From: Polytrichum commune
Lineage: Eukaryota > Streptophyta > Polytrichopsida > Polytrichales > Polytrichaceae
DNA: 64,000 nt
Direction of reading: 5' to 3'
NCBI GenBank assembly: GCA_950295325.1
Contig: OX485809.1
Span: 5,146,001-5,210,000 of the forward strand
Shown here: in pieces, positions 36,691-50,778 of the stretch
Layout of the letters: each line of letters starts with the position of its first letter
Position numbering within the stretch: position 1 is the stretch's first letter
Notes under the pieces: generated by a model
Told to the model about the DNA's origin: nothing
Seen by the model: only the letters and a program-made list of their open reading frames with translations
Databases searched by the model: none
Position numbers and translations under genes: made by a program

Positions 36691-37290
36691 TGTGTTCACA
36701 TATAGTTTAAGGTGGAATGAATCTGTGGAACATTTTGACATATTTGAGCAGCAACATTCAACTAGAACTCTTGTCATTTGGGAGTGGTCATCTAACCCCA
36801 CTTTGCCTTGTATTGGAAATAAATAAGTAAAAGGTGACAGTGGTCATGTTGTAATTTCTTACTATTTGGAATCTCTGAAGCCATGATCTGTCTTCATGAA
36901 ATTTAAAGTGGAGTGAACATGTGGACTATTTCAACATTAAGCAGCTATATGTAGCAGTTACGTACTCTTGCCATTTGGGAGTTGTGATCTAAACCCTCCT
37001 TGCCTTTTAAGGTGAGTAATTAAGTAAAAGTTGACAGTGGTCATGTTGTAATTTCTTACTATTTGGAAGCTATAAAGCCACGATTTGTGTTCATGTACAG
37101 TTTAAATTGAAATGAACTTGCGGCCCATTTTGACAATAAGCAGCTACATGCATGTATCTGTAAGTCTTGCCATTTGGGATTTGTCATCTTACTCCACTTT
37201 GCCTTGTATTGCAAGTAATTAAGTAAAAGGTGGCAGTGGATATGTTGTAAGTTCATACTGTTTGAAAGCTCTGAAGCCATGATAGCTGCA
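36691..37290. repeat. ~200-bp tandem repeat, about three diverged copies
   Basis: A unit marked by AAGTAAAAGGTGACAGTGG recurs at about 36826, 37022 and 37224 (196-202 bp apart). It also carries conserved GCCATTTGGGA and TTGTGTTCA blocks. The copies are diverged and non-coding. Confidence 0.8.
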
Positions 37291-40200
37291 TAGTGCACAA
37301 ACAACTAGACTTTGTGACAGTCCTCATAAATGCGAGGGCACCATGCGTGGCACACACCATGACTTGTGCACCATCCAATTCGGCTTGACATGATGATGTA
37401 AGCAGCTACATTCAATAGAGAAGAGAAAGTATTTGAACTATTGATTATCTCAATTTTAAAGTGAGATAGTTGCACCACTTGCATAAAATAGTTGCACCAC
37501 TTGCATGACAAAGTTGCCCCACTTGCAAGGAATTACGTGCAAATGTGTTATTACATAATGTTGTCAAATGCTGGAATGTCAATGTACCCTACACATAAGG
37601 TTTGGGTTGCAGGTAGCAATTCATAGAGAGCACTACCCTAGTGGCGATCTCTTACTTTCTCAACATCTTTTCTTGCATGGAAATTGTTGAGATTCTAGCT
37701 AGGGAGACCAGGTTCCTTGAGAATAGGCTTGCTCATAAGTATTAAACTTCTCCAAGAGCTACACTTGGTTTTGATGCTCAACTACGAGCAACCCTTTGTT
37801 TGGAAGGGGTTTAATTTGGAACCAGCTCAAGAGCTAGGAATCTCTGATAGTACCAGGATTTACATATGAAACTAGGTCTATCCTCAAGGTTGAAGCATCT
37901 CTTATTCAGGCCACCTTAATTTCGCGTCAACTCTTCCTCCTCTGATAGTGGTTCAACTGGCTTTCTTTGGCAACATCGGAGTTCACTAGATATATGATTC
38001 TGCACATACAGATTTGAGTCAGTTTAGTTACTTTAGTCCCATATACATGACACCTTGCATGTTACAGAGGTGGACAACATGGTAGGAAAACGTGGTACAT
38101 AGAGACGTTGAAGCACGAGACAGATGATCTCCACCTTCTTGGTGTCCCTTGGTGTTGGGCTGTGGCTCAACCTCTCCAATAGGTCAATACCCCTTGGATA
38201 GAACTGTAGGCACTAAATTAATACAATGTACCTTGATTGGATTGAGTAATGCTTGCTTCAAAACCATGTTGTAGCTGTGAAGGAAGAATGGGAGGAGCCT
38301 ATAACTAGATAGAGTATGGAACCAAGAAGTGATAAGCCTATGTGAAGAGGTTAGCTAGTGATAAGCTCACTTTCGCATGCATCCAGAAACCTGCCATTAT
38401 TTGGGGGGGGGGGGGGGGCTACACAGTCACAAACATTACAGTCTACCTTACACATTTCCGAGTCCGCAGAAATTTTGAAGGTGCAAATCCATGTGATAGA
38501 CGATACCAAACCAGGAAAAGTAACCATTTAAGGCATCTATTGCTTACTTTTGCATATGTCCACATATTCTCTCCCCTCTGTTAGATATCTAACAATTATA
38601 TACTTACTCCTTGGCGCCAGCACAGCTTAGTTGGTAAACTTTTCTTTTTCTTTTTCTATTTTTCTTGAGACAAACGAAATATTTATTTGGTGGCAGAGCT
38701 TTGGTGCTTGCAGCTGCATCATTTTATGGCAAAAACCGAATTTGGTTCGAATGTGGAATTTGTACTCTTTCCGGATACTGTTACACCAACAAGAACCTTA
38801 TCGGGTGCAAGCATGTTGACAAATTCCAGTATTTCCTCAGAATGCTTACTACATTGTTCCAGAGAGCTCACAAGAGATAATATTATTTGAGGTGGGTTCT
38901 GTGGATGTAGTACCATATCCCTGCTCATATCTACTTGTGAAAAGAGTTCACTCAGTGTGAATATATATACACATATGTGTGTGTGTGTGTGTGTGTGTGT
39001 GTTTGTGTTTGTTGTGTTCAGTGGGCATATAAGATGAGAAATTTGCAAATTAAAAGAATCACTGACTTTATTAGAATGTCATATAATTGAAGAGGGTCAA
39101 ATCGGCACAACCATAAATTAATTATCTTGCCATCCTCCTCAACTGGCCTATTCAGATAGTACTAGTTCTTCAGCAAATTTATTGAATCTGATTAATTACA
39201 TCTGTTCTGCATAGGCTTATTTTGGCATAGTATGTGAATTGTGACTGGCGAACTCCTCCCATCCATCCTCACTTCTAGCTATAATCTATTCTATATCAAT
39301 CCACAAATACCAATAAATATCAAGCTCCTTGCATTTATTTCGACAAGTTACGGTTGTGCCAGAAGTTCAAAATGATTGCCTTGATCCGGTTGCTTCATGT
39401 CAGATGAAGACCGAAGAACCCAAATTTTATAATATCAAAACTTTGTGGGAGCAGCTATTTGTGATTATCATCTCATGATTGATGCCATGAGTATTGTTCC
39501 CGGGTGACAACTATCTGTGGCACCACCAGCAGGGGTTAGCATCTTTTGAACCTGGTTTGGAGCACCTAAAACATTTTGAAGAAGCAATATTTTCATGTTT
39601 GCAAATATTTTTGAGACATAAGTTTTCAAGAAGATTGATCAATTCCATAAATTTTATTTGAATGTGAAAATAAATATCTAGGGTCTGGATGGTGGGCCCT
39701 GCTCTCTTAAGAAAATGCTTCTAAGTAGTTCTAAGAATGACATCTAAAAGTGTAAATACAAAGTTTACTTCAAACACAACTTATTTGATCAACGGATTCC
39801 TAGACTCAATGCCTAAGTCTTTCCAAGCATCATGCTCCTCCTTGTGAAATAAGAGTGATTCATCAATTCATTAGAACCATGGTTAAAGCAATTTAGAAAC
39901 ATCTCTTCCAAAGGCAAAAGTTACCACCCCATACCCTGAAAGTGCATCCCCAGCTATGTCCAGTATGTAGTATATTCATAGATCTAGTGTCACCAATGAA
40001 AGTGGTACATCTACCCTATATTTTGTATATTGGGCCAATAGAGGATGAACTTTAAGGCTACTGCATGAGGATTGTAATTAAGGTTTTCTTTTTTAGAGAG
40101 AATTGAAACAATTTTATCACATTGTAAAAATACACACAATGTCATGATGACCCAAAGCAAAGAGGAGTTGCTGCAACTCTCTAGGCCCTAGGGCACATGT

Positions 40201-41147
40201 GCTGGAAATAGACAACCTCAAGAACTTGGGTACTAACAAGAGTTGCATCTAGATTTCACATGATCAACTAAGCCAACAGTAAACACTACTAGCATGTGAG
40301 TCCTAGGCAATCGTCTTGCGTCGATGAGAGAAATATACAAATCTATCATTCTAGTAGGTTTTAGAGATTTTTCAATGATGTAGAATAATCTCTTAGGGAC
40401 AAAGATCAATCACCAAGGACTCATATGCATGTAGTTAAGCCACTTTGTATTCCAAGAAATCTAAGAGTTTGTGGTAGTGACTAGAATCCTTACTTACTAG
40501 GGATGAGTTGGAAGATGCCTATATACGCATGATCAATGAAATATACAACTATGCAACATTAACTACAGTCTACTTAGTGACTTGTGGAGACCACCATGCG
40601 CACCTCAAAGAGTTGCATCCCTCTTTGCTCTCATGTCAGCCTTGTTGGTTCTTTGGCGGTGAAAGAAAGCGTTTCACTTGTCTCAAAAATAAAAACAATA
40701 TACACTAAATACTAGGCGACTTTATATTCGAAAAAATCTTGGAGTTCGATGGGTGAGTTTCTAGTCGAGATTAAATGTACCTTGCATTAACGGTGGTCAA
40801 TTGCACTGGTGTGGGAACCCACAATGGAGTCCCTCGCCTCAAGTTGATGTACCTACCTAGGTTATTGATCTTAAACATACACATGTGTTTGGCTAGTGTA
40901 TGATTGGGTGTAGATCTAAGAACGGACAACTAAAAAACATGTTTTGAAAAGAGATTGGACTATGCATTAACCAAATGAATCGTGATAGTCAACATAATCA
41001 GGGGGATTTATACGATCATGTAATAGTAATTTATGGAACTTAGCTACAGGCACAGATTAGATTTTGCTAATCATCTTGCTCGCACTAATCATGTGTTTCA
41101 AATCCTATGAGAACTGGGTGCAAAGAGGAATTTAGTGGCCACTTACC
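37291..41147. other. Non-coding region with microsatellites
   Basis: No supported gene. It has a 16-base G run at 38403-38418 and a (GT)n tract at about 38976-39002. A CAGCTTAGTTGGTA segment near 38623 resembles a tRNA A box but has no B box at normal distance. ORFs here are short and overlap on both strands. Confidence 0.55.
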
Positions 41148-41681
41148 TTAGTAGTTTTTGCCACCCCACCCGTAGCCACAGAGGCCTTTTTGGCAGGGGA
41201 GGTTGTTCTTGCACTTGTTCCCGCACCACCCGCAGTTGTTGGCGTCGGTTTCCCTGTTGACGCACTTCCCGCTGCAGCAGTTTTTGCCGAAGGCGCACTT
41301 GGTGGTGCACGAGCCGCACTTATCGTCCAAAAAGGCACCTGTGTCGAAGCACATTTGGGTGATGCCCACAGTGCAGCAGGAAGCCTGTTTGTGGAAAGGG
41401 TTCCACTCCTTGCACTGGTAGTTGGGGCCATTGCCTTTGCCGCACAGGTTGATCGTCCCCCACAGACCTCGCCCTTGCATCGTCGTCGCAGGGGCCCTCA
41501 AGGATTGTCCCAACAGGAACCGGCTCATGCGGTGGGGAGGAGTCTCAATTGATGGTTCACCATTACTCAATGTTGCAGCATTAACACTGTTGCTCATGGT
41601 GATGGCCATGATCACCAGACCCAACATCAAGAGCTGTGCCGCATTCATCATCATCATCGTCATCATCATCATCCAGGCCAT
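41148..41681 (-). CDS. STIG1-like secreted cysteine-rich protein
   Basis: The start is taken at ATG 41681 because a strong acceptor (TTCTCTTGCAG) ends near 41703 in the longer frame, leaving a 177-aa protein. The N-terminus is very Met-rich (MAWMMMMTMMMMNAAQ), followed by a hydrophobic stretch to about VNAATLS, which reads as a signal peptide. The mature part ends in a STIG1-type domain with about 16 cysteines, including CGKGNG, ASCC, KCGSC, KCAFGKNCCSGKC and NNCGWCGNKC. STIG1 family members are secreted plant proteins; some act in stigma exudate and pollen tube growth. The role here is unknown. It has no frameshift or stop and is the only clear host gene in the window. A 5' UTR intron is likely. 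Confidence 0.85.
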   Translation of the reverse strand: MAWMMMMTMMMMNAAQLLMLGLVIMAITMSNSVNAATLSNGEPSIETPPHRMSRFLLGQSLRAPATTMQGRGLWGTINLCGKGNGPNYQCKEWNPFHKQASCCTVGITQMCFDTGAFLDDKCGSCTTKCAFGKNCCSGKCVNRETDANNCGWCGNKCKNNLPCQKGLCGYGWGGKNY

Positions 41682-42456
41682 CAAGCCGCTCGAGCTGCTA
41701 CTGCAAGAGAATACATACATCACCACCAGTACCACGTCAACAGAAATTAAATGGGTATCAGCGAATCAGTGAATATGGAATTGTTGTGTGGTACTGAGAA
41801 AACTGGGGTTGCAGGTATACATCTGCAGCACCAGATCAGCAGGGGTGAAGATCACTAGGGCCTCTAGAGCCCAGTGATCAAATGGTCGCTGCTATTTGAC
41901 ATTCATAGGATTCAGCAGATTTATCATTGGAGCTGCTTTCATATTACGAGCATTTTCAAGACTACTATACATTCAAAGACATTTTTAGAAGTACATATAA
42001 CTACCTAGCTAGGGGATCTGGATGCATGGCTACCCAGCCAAGTGACAGTATTTGATAGGGAAATCCTGTTTTAGTTCAGACACCATATAATCAATGGATT
42101 CCTTGCAATGCATAGACGCTCTCAATGCCTAGACGTTCCAAGCATGCTGCTAGCTAGTCAGTCCTAGTATTTGTGAAAACTATAATTACGAAATTTCATC
42201 AACAATTCCACGTCTAAAGCATTCGAAGCATTGGAAATTTGGAAGCGACTTAGAAACAGTTGGTGGTCTACGGGGCGTTGGGCAAAGAGATGTTGCGCTG
42301 ACCCGGACTCATGTATGGGATAGGTGATCTACCTAATGAGTATCAGACTCGGCGACTTAATGTGCAGGTGGATGAATGCAAAGTATACTGAGAGACTGGT
42401 GGTCGATCCGTTTCCGATCCGCTGGTGATTTGCGATTATACTGGACTGTAGGGGCC

Positions 42457-42462
42457 TTTATA
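42457..42462 (-). promoter_or_regulatory. Candidate TATA box for the STIG1-like gene
   Basis: On the minus strand GCTATAAAGGCCCC matches the plant TATA consensus with GC-rich flanks. It is about 780 bp upstream of the chosen ATG, which would require a leader intron; the acceptor seen near 41703 allows for one. Confidence 0.35.
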
Positions 42463-45400
42463 GCTGCTTGAATGATACTGGTACGTCCCGATTCGGCGAT
42501 CTAGCGTAACTTAGGAGCTCAAGTTCATGCATACTGTCCGCTCTCCGACACATCCCCACGAAGTTGGGCAACATCACAGCAGTGCTGCAGCTACTGCTGC
42601 GAAAACGTACGTTCAGAGGGAAGCCCGATCGATTGAGCAGAAGGTGGGGACTAAGTTAAAGTGTCTTTGCTCCACGCGCCCACCGTGCTATATAACCAGG
42701 AAGGGGTCTAGTATGGCCTCACGTTGTCAGCTAGCACCACGACAATGTCACGAACACATATATATATTATGTCCATGCATGCTGGTCAATAACTTGATTC
42801 TTCGTCCATCCTCCCCGTGAAGAATGAATCTACTCAGACTTTCTTCTCCTGTGGGGACTAACATTGTTAGCTTAGAATCTCAATACTGTTCTCCCTCTTT
42901 AGTATGAGACGTTTGAGAAACACAACAAAGTTGTCTTCTCATTAACATGACAAATGGCGTAAAATTGTTGTGTTATTGAGGGAATACGAAAACATAAGTA
43001 ATATGAGCTTAAAATGTATATACAACGAGTTCAAGCAATGTAGATGGTATGAAATGATAACTTATAACTTCAAACAAATACAAATATCCTCAAGGAGCTC
43101 AAATATCCTCTAGGAGTTCAAAGAGCTATGGTGTTGCCTACCCAAGTTAGAAACTATCATCTTATCTAAATTCCCTACTAACTTTTGAAAACTAATAGTT
43201 TGATTAACATCAAATTATAAAGAGTTATTTAATAAGAAACTAGATAACAATGATGCATGACGTTTAGCAACATGCTAGCAGGAGGCCACTCTAACTCTAA
43301 CCATGTCCATTCTACACTAGTAACCCTAAGTTCCTAATGATAAATTGTGAAGTTCCCAAGTAGTTCTCAAGTAAAAATGGATATATGTTAGATGTACATA
43401 ACGTTGATGAAACAAATTTTAGCATTAACTACCTCTTTAATATGACAAAATGAAGATTCTAAATGTCTTATTATTGAGTGTCGTAGTCGTATAAAAGAGT
43501 TCTGAACTAAAATGTTTAGTCGCACAAAAATGTGTCGTAATATCAAGGGTGTCGCATAAACGAGTGTTGTATTAACGAAATTAGACTGTATTGAATATCT
43601 AGTGTGGGTTTTGGTTCACGGCCCTCCCAACTTTGTTGTTAATTCCTTCTAATTGGGTACCACAGAATTGATCAAGGTCTTTGACGTTATTTGGTGGTCA
43701 ACTTATTTTAAACTAGTAATAGACTCTAGTACCGTAAATGTAATCGTAGATTCTCCACATGGATATATTAATAGATGTAACATGGTATTCCCCCCCCCCA
43801 AATCCCCTACACCCATCATGAAAAAAAAAAGTTTATATATATATATATTTATTTATTTATTATGTATACTAGATTTCACGTTCTCTTTCCATCGTGATAG
43901 TCATTGGAGATTTTTATCCATAGATTGTAACTTATAATAATCAGAATTTATAACATATGTTTATTGTTCAAAAAAATGTTGGGATTTGAAGACCCCTTTT
44001 TGTAAGTAGATACCTCTACTTGAAATTTTTAGTAGCCTTGTGAATTTTATATATTAGAGTAAAGTCCTAGGAGGTGAACTCTCCATACCACATACAAACT
44101 AACATCCCGGGTATGCAACTTCCATTATATTATATGGCCTTGATTATAATCACTTATAATTTATTTTAGTCCAATCTCGAGTGATATAATTTGTTTTAAT
44201 GTGTCAAACTCTTGTAGCTCTTTTAACAAGGAATCCAAAAATGTTATCATACATAGGCAATGAATATTCCTTGAAGCATATAATTGCACAAAAAACCTAT
44301 TTATATGAGTATTTTTAATAAATGTACCATAGGCCAAACTACTCTACTTTTTGGAGTCTTTATTCTGTGCAGCTTGTTTAGCTGTATTGAATATTATCCG
44401 ATTCTATTTTTCGTAAGCGCAGCCCCCTAGAGGCGAAACAAAAATATATAAAAATATATATTTTTGTTTCCTGATCGCTCATCCTAGACAATGACTCTAC
44501 GCCTACGGCCTTCTGCCTTTTGGCGGTTGCGGCATTAGGCACTTTTATCGTTTTACTTCATATTTGTGGCCTTCATTCGTTTTTGGCCTCGGTGATGCCA
44601 TTGCGTAATAGTTTGTAGAATATAGTGAGAATGTATATATATATATATATATATATTGTTATAAATGAAACATTGCCAATGCCTTTGAATTTTAATTGGA
44701 GGCAACTACTCGTGTGGATATTTTTAAATTAGATACTCCATAAGGTTAAGAAAAAAAAAGTTTTTCAATTCTTTATATACGTTGTGAAGATTTTTTATAA
44801 GAAATAGGCAACCCAACTTTTTCCACATCTCATTTTATTTAATTTGGTCTTCACCCAACTTTTTGGTGTTTTTCTTTTTGTATAATTTGATTTAAATTTT
44901 ACGAAAGTTGTCTTCAAAGCCATTTTAATGCCAATGCCCCCTAGGTATGATATGGGAGTTGCGTACCTAGGACTAACATGAGTGTCGAAAGGGGTATTAT
45001 TTGAGACATTAGCATACATAAAGGGGAAGGTGTTGCTACATTTAGGGTGTACTACAAATAAAAAGGCTATTGAGAATTTCAAAGTAGAGGTAGTCATTCT
45101 ACAAACAAGGATCCCTTAAGGTTTAGAGGGGGGAAAATGATATTAGATGTGTCATTTTCATCCAATTTAAGATTTCATCCATTATTATGATTCAGTTGGT
45201 TATCGTCCCCAATGACTTCTAGATCCATTTTTTATTTTTTTTGGGGAGACAAAACACCTTCCAACTTCCAACACTTGAAACCCGATTACTTTCGATAGAA
45301 ACAAACCTCCTACTACCCAATACTTACTTAAATTACACTTTACTTTACCACCTTACCAATTAAGTTGCTTACCAAACTGTGATTGAGATTGAATATAATA

Positions 45401-48400
45401 TAGCACATGCATATCATTATTTAGATTCATGACATACAAATTCTATGGGACTGATCGTATTTCACATAATATTCCCAACATTTAGTTTGAATGTGAATAA
45501 TATTCTACGGAATACCATCAGTCTCATAAAACATTGTCATGGATCTGAATAATGTTACGTGGATAGTATGTTGGTTGTCCAGATATAATACTGTTATAAA
45601 GGTACTCAACACTAGCTTATTGTAAGAGCACTCCTACATGGAGCTCAAGCTTCAATAACTCTTCAGGGTAAGAAGTTGGACATGACTTCCAAAACTTGGA
45701 CTTCATAATTATCAAGTGTGTGGTGGCACCAACCAATTTCAAAATAAATTTACCTCCTACCCAAATGGAAATTTACTAAAAATTACATAACAACAAGCTA
45801 ATCAAAGTAAAAGCAAAGACATGTGACACTGAGTTTGATTTGAAGGAGGAATCGTGGAACTCCAAGTTTGACAATCTTGGAAGGTTAAAACTCATATATT
45901 TATCAGTGGACATCATCATCCAAGTTTTCGCCTTCAGTCCTACTAATGCCACAGGTCAAGAAAAATGTCATTGGCACCACATATACGAATTGTAAACTAG
46001 GATTTAAGTATATTTGGATTCATGCATGAATTTTGAACAATTCCAATGGTCAATATGGCATATACAAGATTACAAAATCACAAAGATATGGTGGTTGGCA
46101 AACATGGAATACAAACATTCAAAGTTGTGATTGTTGTGTTGTTATTTTTGTTGTTTGACTACTTTGGACAAGTGGTTTGTCCAAATATACTTAAATGTCA
46201 AAGTATATATTGGCATTCCAAGATATGTGAAACACATGTTGCCAACAATATTTCTTACTACATATTGCTAATATTAAGCTATGAATAGTTAGGCACCATT
46301 CTTAAGGTGCATGATGGCAATGCGTCTTCCATAGTCATCCTTCTCTCTTGTCTTGTGATTTCAATATTCAACAATGGCATAACATAAACTCGCATACCCT
46401 TCATTAGATTCAAATTTTAAAATACCACATTTAGGAAATTGTTGGGCAACCTTAATATCTGCTTGGTCTTGATGGCGAATTCACAATGTGAAGTCATTAG
46501 GGGTGTCAACACCCAATATTATTCATGTTTCCTCACAAATATGGTGGACTAGCCATGTTTTTCCCACCTCAGTAGTTCCAAGCTCTCACCTGTCAAAAAA
46601 CCAACTTCACCTCCACTATAACCTCATCATGCACTTGATCAATGTGCTCCCAAGATTTGCCATCTCCCAACATACGAAGTCTACCATTTTGAAAATCAGC
46701 ATGCTCCTCCCTACATGATACCTATGTTTCCAATCATACCAACACCAAGTTCATTAGCTCAATGTGTGTTGTGACCAATGGTTTGAATATAAGAACATGA
46801 ATTTGACTATATGTTTTTCCATCACACAATTGATTGAATCTAAGCCACAATGGATTTCAAAGTTCCATCATGGGTCCATCAAACTAGAAAACAACTCCTC
46901 GTCTAGTTCAGTGACAACAACCATGGTTGGAGTTTGTTTGAGGTTTTGGGCGACATGAAGTAGATCTACCATCACGTGCATTGGTAGAAGCCATTGCAAG
47001 TGGCCCATGCCATTTCCAATCCTTGCCTTGGTAACTCCTTTGACTTAAAATAGAATTTGGTTCTAATTGCCTCACTACAATGCATATCCGATAATGGCCA
47101 TGCAAGATCATCAAATGACGGAAACTCTATAAGCTCCAAGTGAGTGGCATACAAGTGCCCCTAAGGGAGGAGGAACATATATGTCAGCATGATAGATAAT
47201 TCCATTCTCAAGCAGATCAGGGTTGAGTCTTCCATTCCTTTGGGCCTCCCCAATGTTGTGTGGAGCACAACTATAACTCCAAGAAGTGAAAGTGGCCCAG
47301 TCCACCCAATCCTCAAAATACAAGGCATACATATTTGCAAGAAACAAAGTTAGACTTTAGTTTTGTTTGCTAGCAACAACATGCTACAGTTAACCCCCGA
47401 ACTCAATTGACACCAATACAAAATCAAGATTATAACTTCAATGAAACAACACTCACGATCGCACGTTGGTCTCTGCACAACCACATCATAATGGCAAAGT
47501 CGTTCAACATCAATGTAAACTAGCATATGCCTCACAATAGGGTAACTGACACTATAACTTCTCATGTGACACTAAATACCACAAACGATGTAACATCACA
47601 TTGACAACTAATAGATGTGACACTATGAAACCTCTAGGCATGTAGTTTAGGCCCTTTGCAACATAATGTACGTGACACCGAATACCATGAGCGGTGTAGT
47701 GGTCCAAAAAGGAACCATGTAAAGCCCCAGCTCTACCTTAGTCTTGGGCTCAGGCATTTGTAACAAGTGATGAACTAGCTTGAAGTGTGTCCCAGCGGAC
47801 ATGACTATAGGCCACGACACATTGTTCTGGCGCAGATCCAATTGTCAACCGCACGTCAACTTAGTGTTGACAATTAATTGGAGCTTCAGCAGCAGCACTA
47901 CTACAACATGTATATATACTACAGCTGTTGCAAGCAAACGAGTGACAATATCCCTCTCGCATCAGACTGTTAGTTAAGGTAGAAATACCATAACCTGTGA
48001 AAATAAGGTGATTCGCATTGAAGATCTGGTCTGACAAACATGAGATAATTTTTCAAGACAGACGAGAAGGATTCATGAAGAATGCAAGTTGTTTCATTTT
48101 TTTTTTCCCTAGTATACAAAAAATGCTACAATTTTTCAAAGTGGAAAGTTGTCCAACCCCCTACTCGTTCACTAGATTCTCCCTACACTGAACATGGTAA
48201 TCCGCATTTCCATACACAACATCGTCTAAATCGGTTACCTCATGAGTACATTAACACTTGACTCTCATTGGCTACACTAAATGTACACGCATTGCAGTGC
48301 CGCCGAGCCATGATCGGTTTTAGAAATGGCACTTCACCATTATGACAGCGGTCTAGTGCACGGCTAGAGGGTGGTTAATGGGTTATGGTATTTCTACCTT

Positions 48401-49978
48401 ACCCCCTGACTTGAACATGAGTTGTGCTGAGCTGAATCAGGAGCTCAATAGCTGCAGTACCTGGCTGGCTTGCTTGCAGCTGCCGCTGCTTCCCACATCC
48501 ACGATCTCTAGACTACACTGAGTGGCACTGATTCACAGACTTGTTCAGAGATACGCATTCAAATCTGAAATGTACATATTTGAAAGAAAATCTTAAATAG
48601 GTCAGTCTATTCTATGAAGATTTACAACCCCCCCCCCCCCCACCCCCCCTTCCCCCTTTTTTGGAGGCTTGAGTGAAACATTTTATTCTTACTTGTCAAG
48701 AAAATATACGGTGTCATTGGGACCTGAAGTGTAGAGAGGGGTAGCTCTCCACCTGTTACACCCTCAAATCCGTAATATCAACTTCCATAATGTCACACAC
48801 TCTTTTAATATCCCGAAATCCTAGGGAGCAGATGTTCGTAGTTCAAATCTCACTCCTTATTGTCACATTTCTCTTCCTTATCTCACGAATTTTGTCATTA
48901 ATGCAAACCATCAAAGAAGTCAACCCACACCCTCACATTGCGCCATGTGTCAACATGTGGAGTGTCACCTTTTCATTCTTATTATTCTTCTTCATCTTTT
49001 TATGTCACTTGTTGAATGTTGGTGCATGTGTCCGCCACATCACCCGGGAAGGCCATGAAGTGGACCACACTAGTGTACGTGACGGGAGAACAAATTGAAA
49101 TTATCCTCACATATCCTCTGTGTTATTCCATAATGCCACATGCTAACACGAATTCTATAGCATCACACAACCATGTTAACACTACACAACTCCGTGATAT
49201 CACATGCATGTTGGTTGCCACAGGTGTGATACTATGGAGTTTAGAGTGTATTATCATGTAGCTCTCTACTAGGGTGCATGTGATGGGCCGGCAATGGGAC
49301 CACACAACCCCAAGCAAGGTAACTATCTGAGGGCCGGTTTACAATATGGACCATGAAGTTGTCCCAGGGCGATGTAAGAGCGTTGATTGGTTGTTGATCA
49401 CGTCCCGGGACAACTTTGGTTTACACTAGAGAAAAAATGGTAAAGGGACCACAGAGGTCAACGTCCCAAAAATAAGCCTAATTGTCAGCCATAAACCCCC
49501 ACCCTTATGCGTCGTAGTCCGGGTGAGAGCCCATGGCCCACATAACACTATATTAAACATTTCGGGACTTGGCGTCAATATGGGACTTCTGGAGTGTCCA
49601 TTGAGATCGCATTGGGAACGCATTGGGAACGCATTGGGAACAAATCCTATGTTGTGTAGCAGTGACCCCTAATGGACTCCCAGTTGATTGCAACACTACT
49701 TTGACCGGTTCAAATGAGTGGGTGAGTGGAGGCTACAGCCTTGTACTCGAAAGAAAAGAATTGGTAACCCATACACCAAGTTTGTAGAACAATTACTGTT
49801 TGAATTGAGATCTTTATTCCTGAAGCATATGTCGAATGCCTCATTCTTAGGCGTCTACATACATGTTTGGCTATATATATGTCCCCACCGATATGTGGCT
49901 AAAGGGGACGCATTATCAACTATAGTATTTAATACATGTTGTGGCTTCTACAGGTCGCTCAATTGTAGTCCTGCCTCG
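42463..49978. other. Long non-coding AT-rich region
   Basis: No gene could be supported. It contains C-runs near 43790 and 48628, an (AT)n tract at about 44634-44657, a near-palindrome at 44435-44470 (arms GAAACAAAAATATAT), a MITE-like inverted repeat at 47976-48400, a short inverted repeat (AAGTTGTCCC at 49356 and 49407) and a triplicated GCATTGGGAAC near 49610-49640. Confidence 0.55.
47976..48400. mobile_element. MITE-like element with perfect 20-bp inverted repeats
   Basis: AAGGTAGAAATACCATAACC at 47976-47995 is the exact reverse complement of 48381-48400. The roughly 425-bp span has no ORF. Size and terminal repeats fit a non-autonomous DNA transposon; no clear target-site duplication was identified. 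Confidence 0.55.
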
Positions 49979-50778
49979 TCAAGCGATACGATTATTTCCA
50001 CGGTCACCCAATCCAGCCCGCAAAAGTCGAACTGCCCTTGAATTAGGGCCTTGAGATTCGATGAGTGAAATTTGGTAGTCCCGTGTAGCAGCGGGGTGCA
50101 CGATGGCCAAAGTTCCGCATGGAGGTGTTGAAGCATCTGCGAGGGTGCACATACTGGTGTCAACGCCCTCCACATGGTTAATGGTGGAAGGGAGCTTCGT
50201 CATGGCGGGTTGAGGGGCATAAGTCTTCCCAAGTCCTGCCAATCCAGCACGTAGAAGACGAACACCTCTTGAGTCAGGGCCTTGCGATTCGATTAGCGCA
50301 ATTTGGTACTCGCGGGTAGGGGTGGGGCGCATAATGGATAATGTATGGGCGGGTTGTGGTCCGTCATCCATTGGGGGGAGCATATTTAGGTCAACATCCT
50401 GCAGGCCGACATAGGCAAAAAACATTCTCCAACTTATTGCCCCACAAATACCACCAACATTCATATACATGCACATACATTCCACGCCAAATGTTGGAGA
50501 TTAGATAGAGATTGAAAAGGAGATTTGCAAAATATTTATTTGGGTAAGAACATTCCCAGGTGAACAAAATGAGCTATATTTACCAGATTCTGTCCATCAG
50601 GGGTTGCTTCAGCGAGGGGTGACACACTTTGAGAGTTAGCGACCCGGATAGCTTCTACGCCCACGTGGGCAAGTGAGAAGGGATGGCAGGCCAGTACTAC
50701 GTTGTGTTCATGCCGCGGGGTGAGACACACGAATGCCGATCGCTTGGAAGTGGATGGTGTGTATCCAGCAGGAGGAAA
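49979..50778 (-). CDS. Hypothetical protein downstream of the C HAD exon, with internal duplication
   Basis: Two candidate exons, 50778-50584 and 50398-49979, have good borders (TTTGTTCAG, GTAAAT, CCTGCAG) and join in phase 0 to about 204 aa. No start codon is evident in exon 1. Exon 2 contains a 25-residue unit twice, near 50314-50240 and 50083-50009, each with YQI-LIESQGP and VRLLRAGL, about 52 residues apart. The gene sits 83 bp after the HAD stop on the same strand, matching the B arrangement, and both first exons start with F/L-P. No known domain. Whether it is spliced onto the HAD transcript is unresolved. Confidence 0.45.

Noticed and set aside
38610-38760. tRNA gene or tRNA-derived SINE
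   Set aside because: An A-box-like CAGCTTAGTTGG and a GGTTCGAAT are about 120 bp apart, too far for a tRNA, and no cloverleaf arms could be drawn.
42527-42820. 97-codon ORF upstream of the STIG1-like gene
   Set aside because: No domain or splice context, unusual composition, and it is opposite to the likely promoter and leader of the STIG1-like gene.
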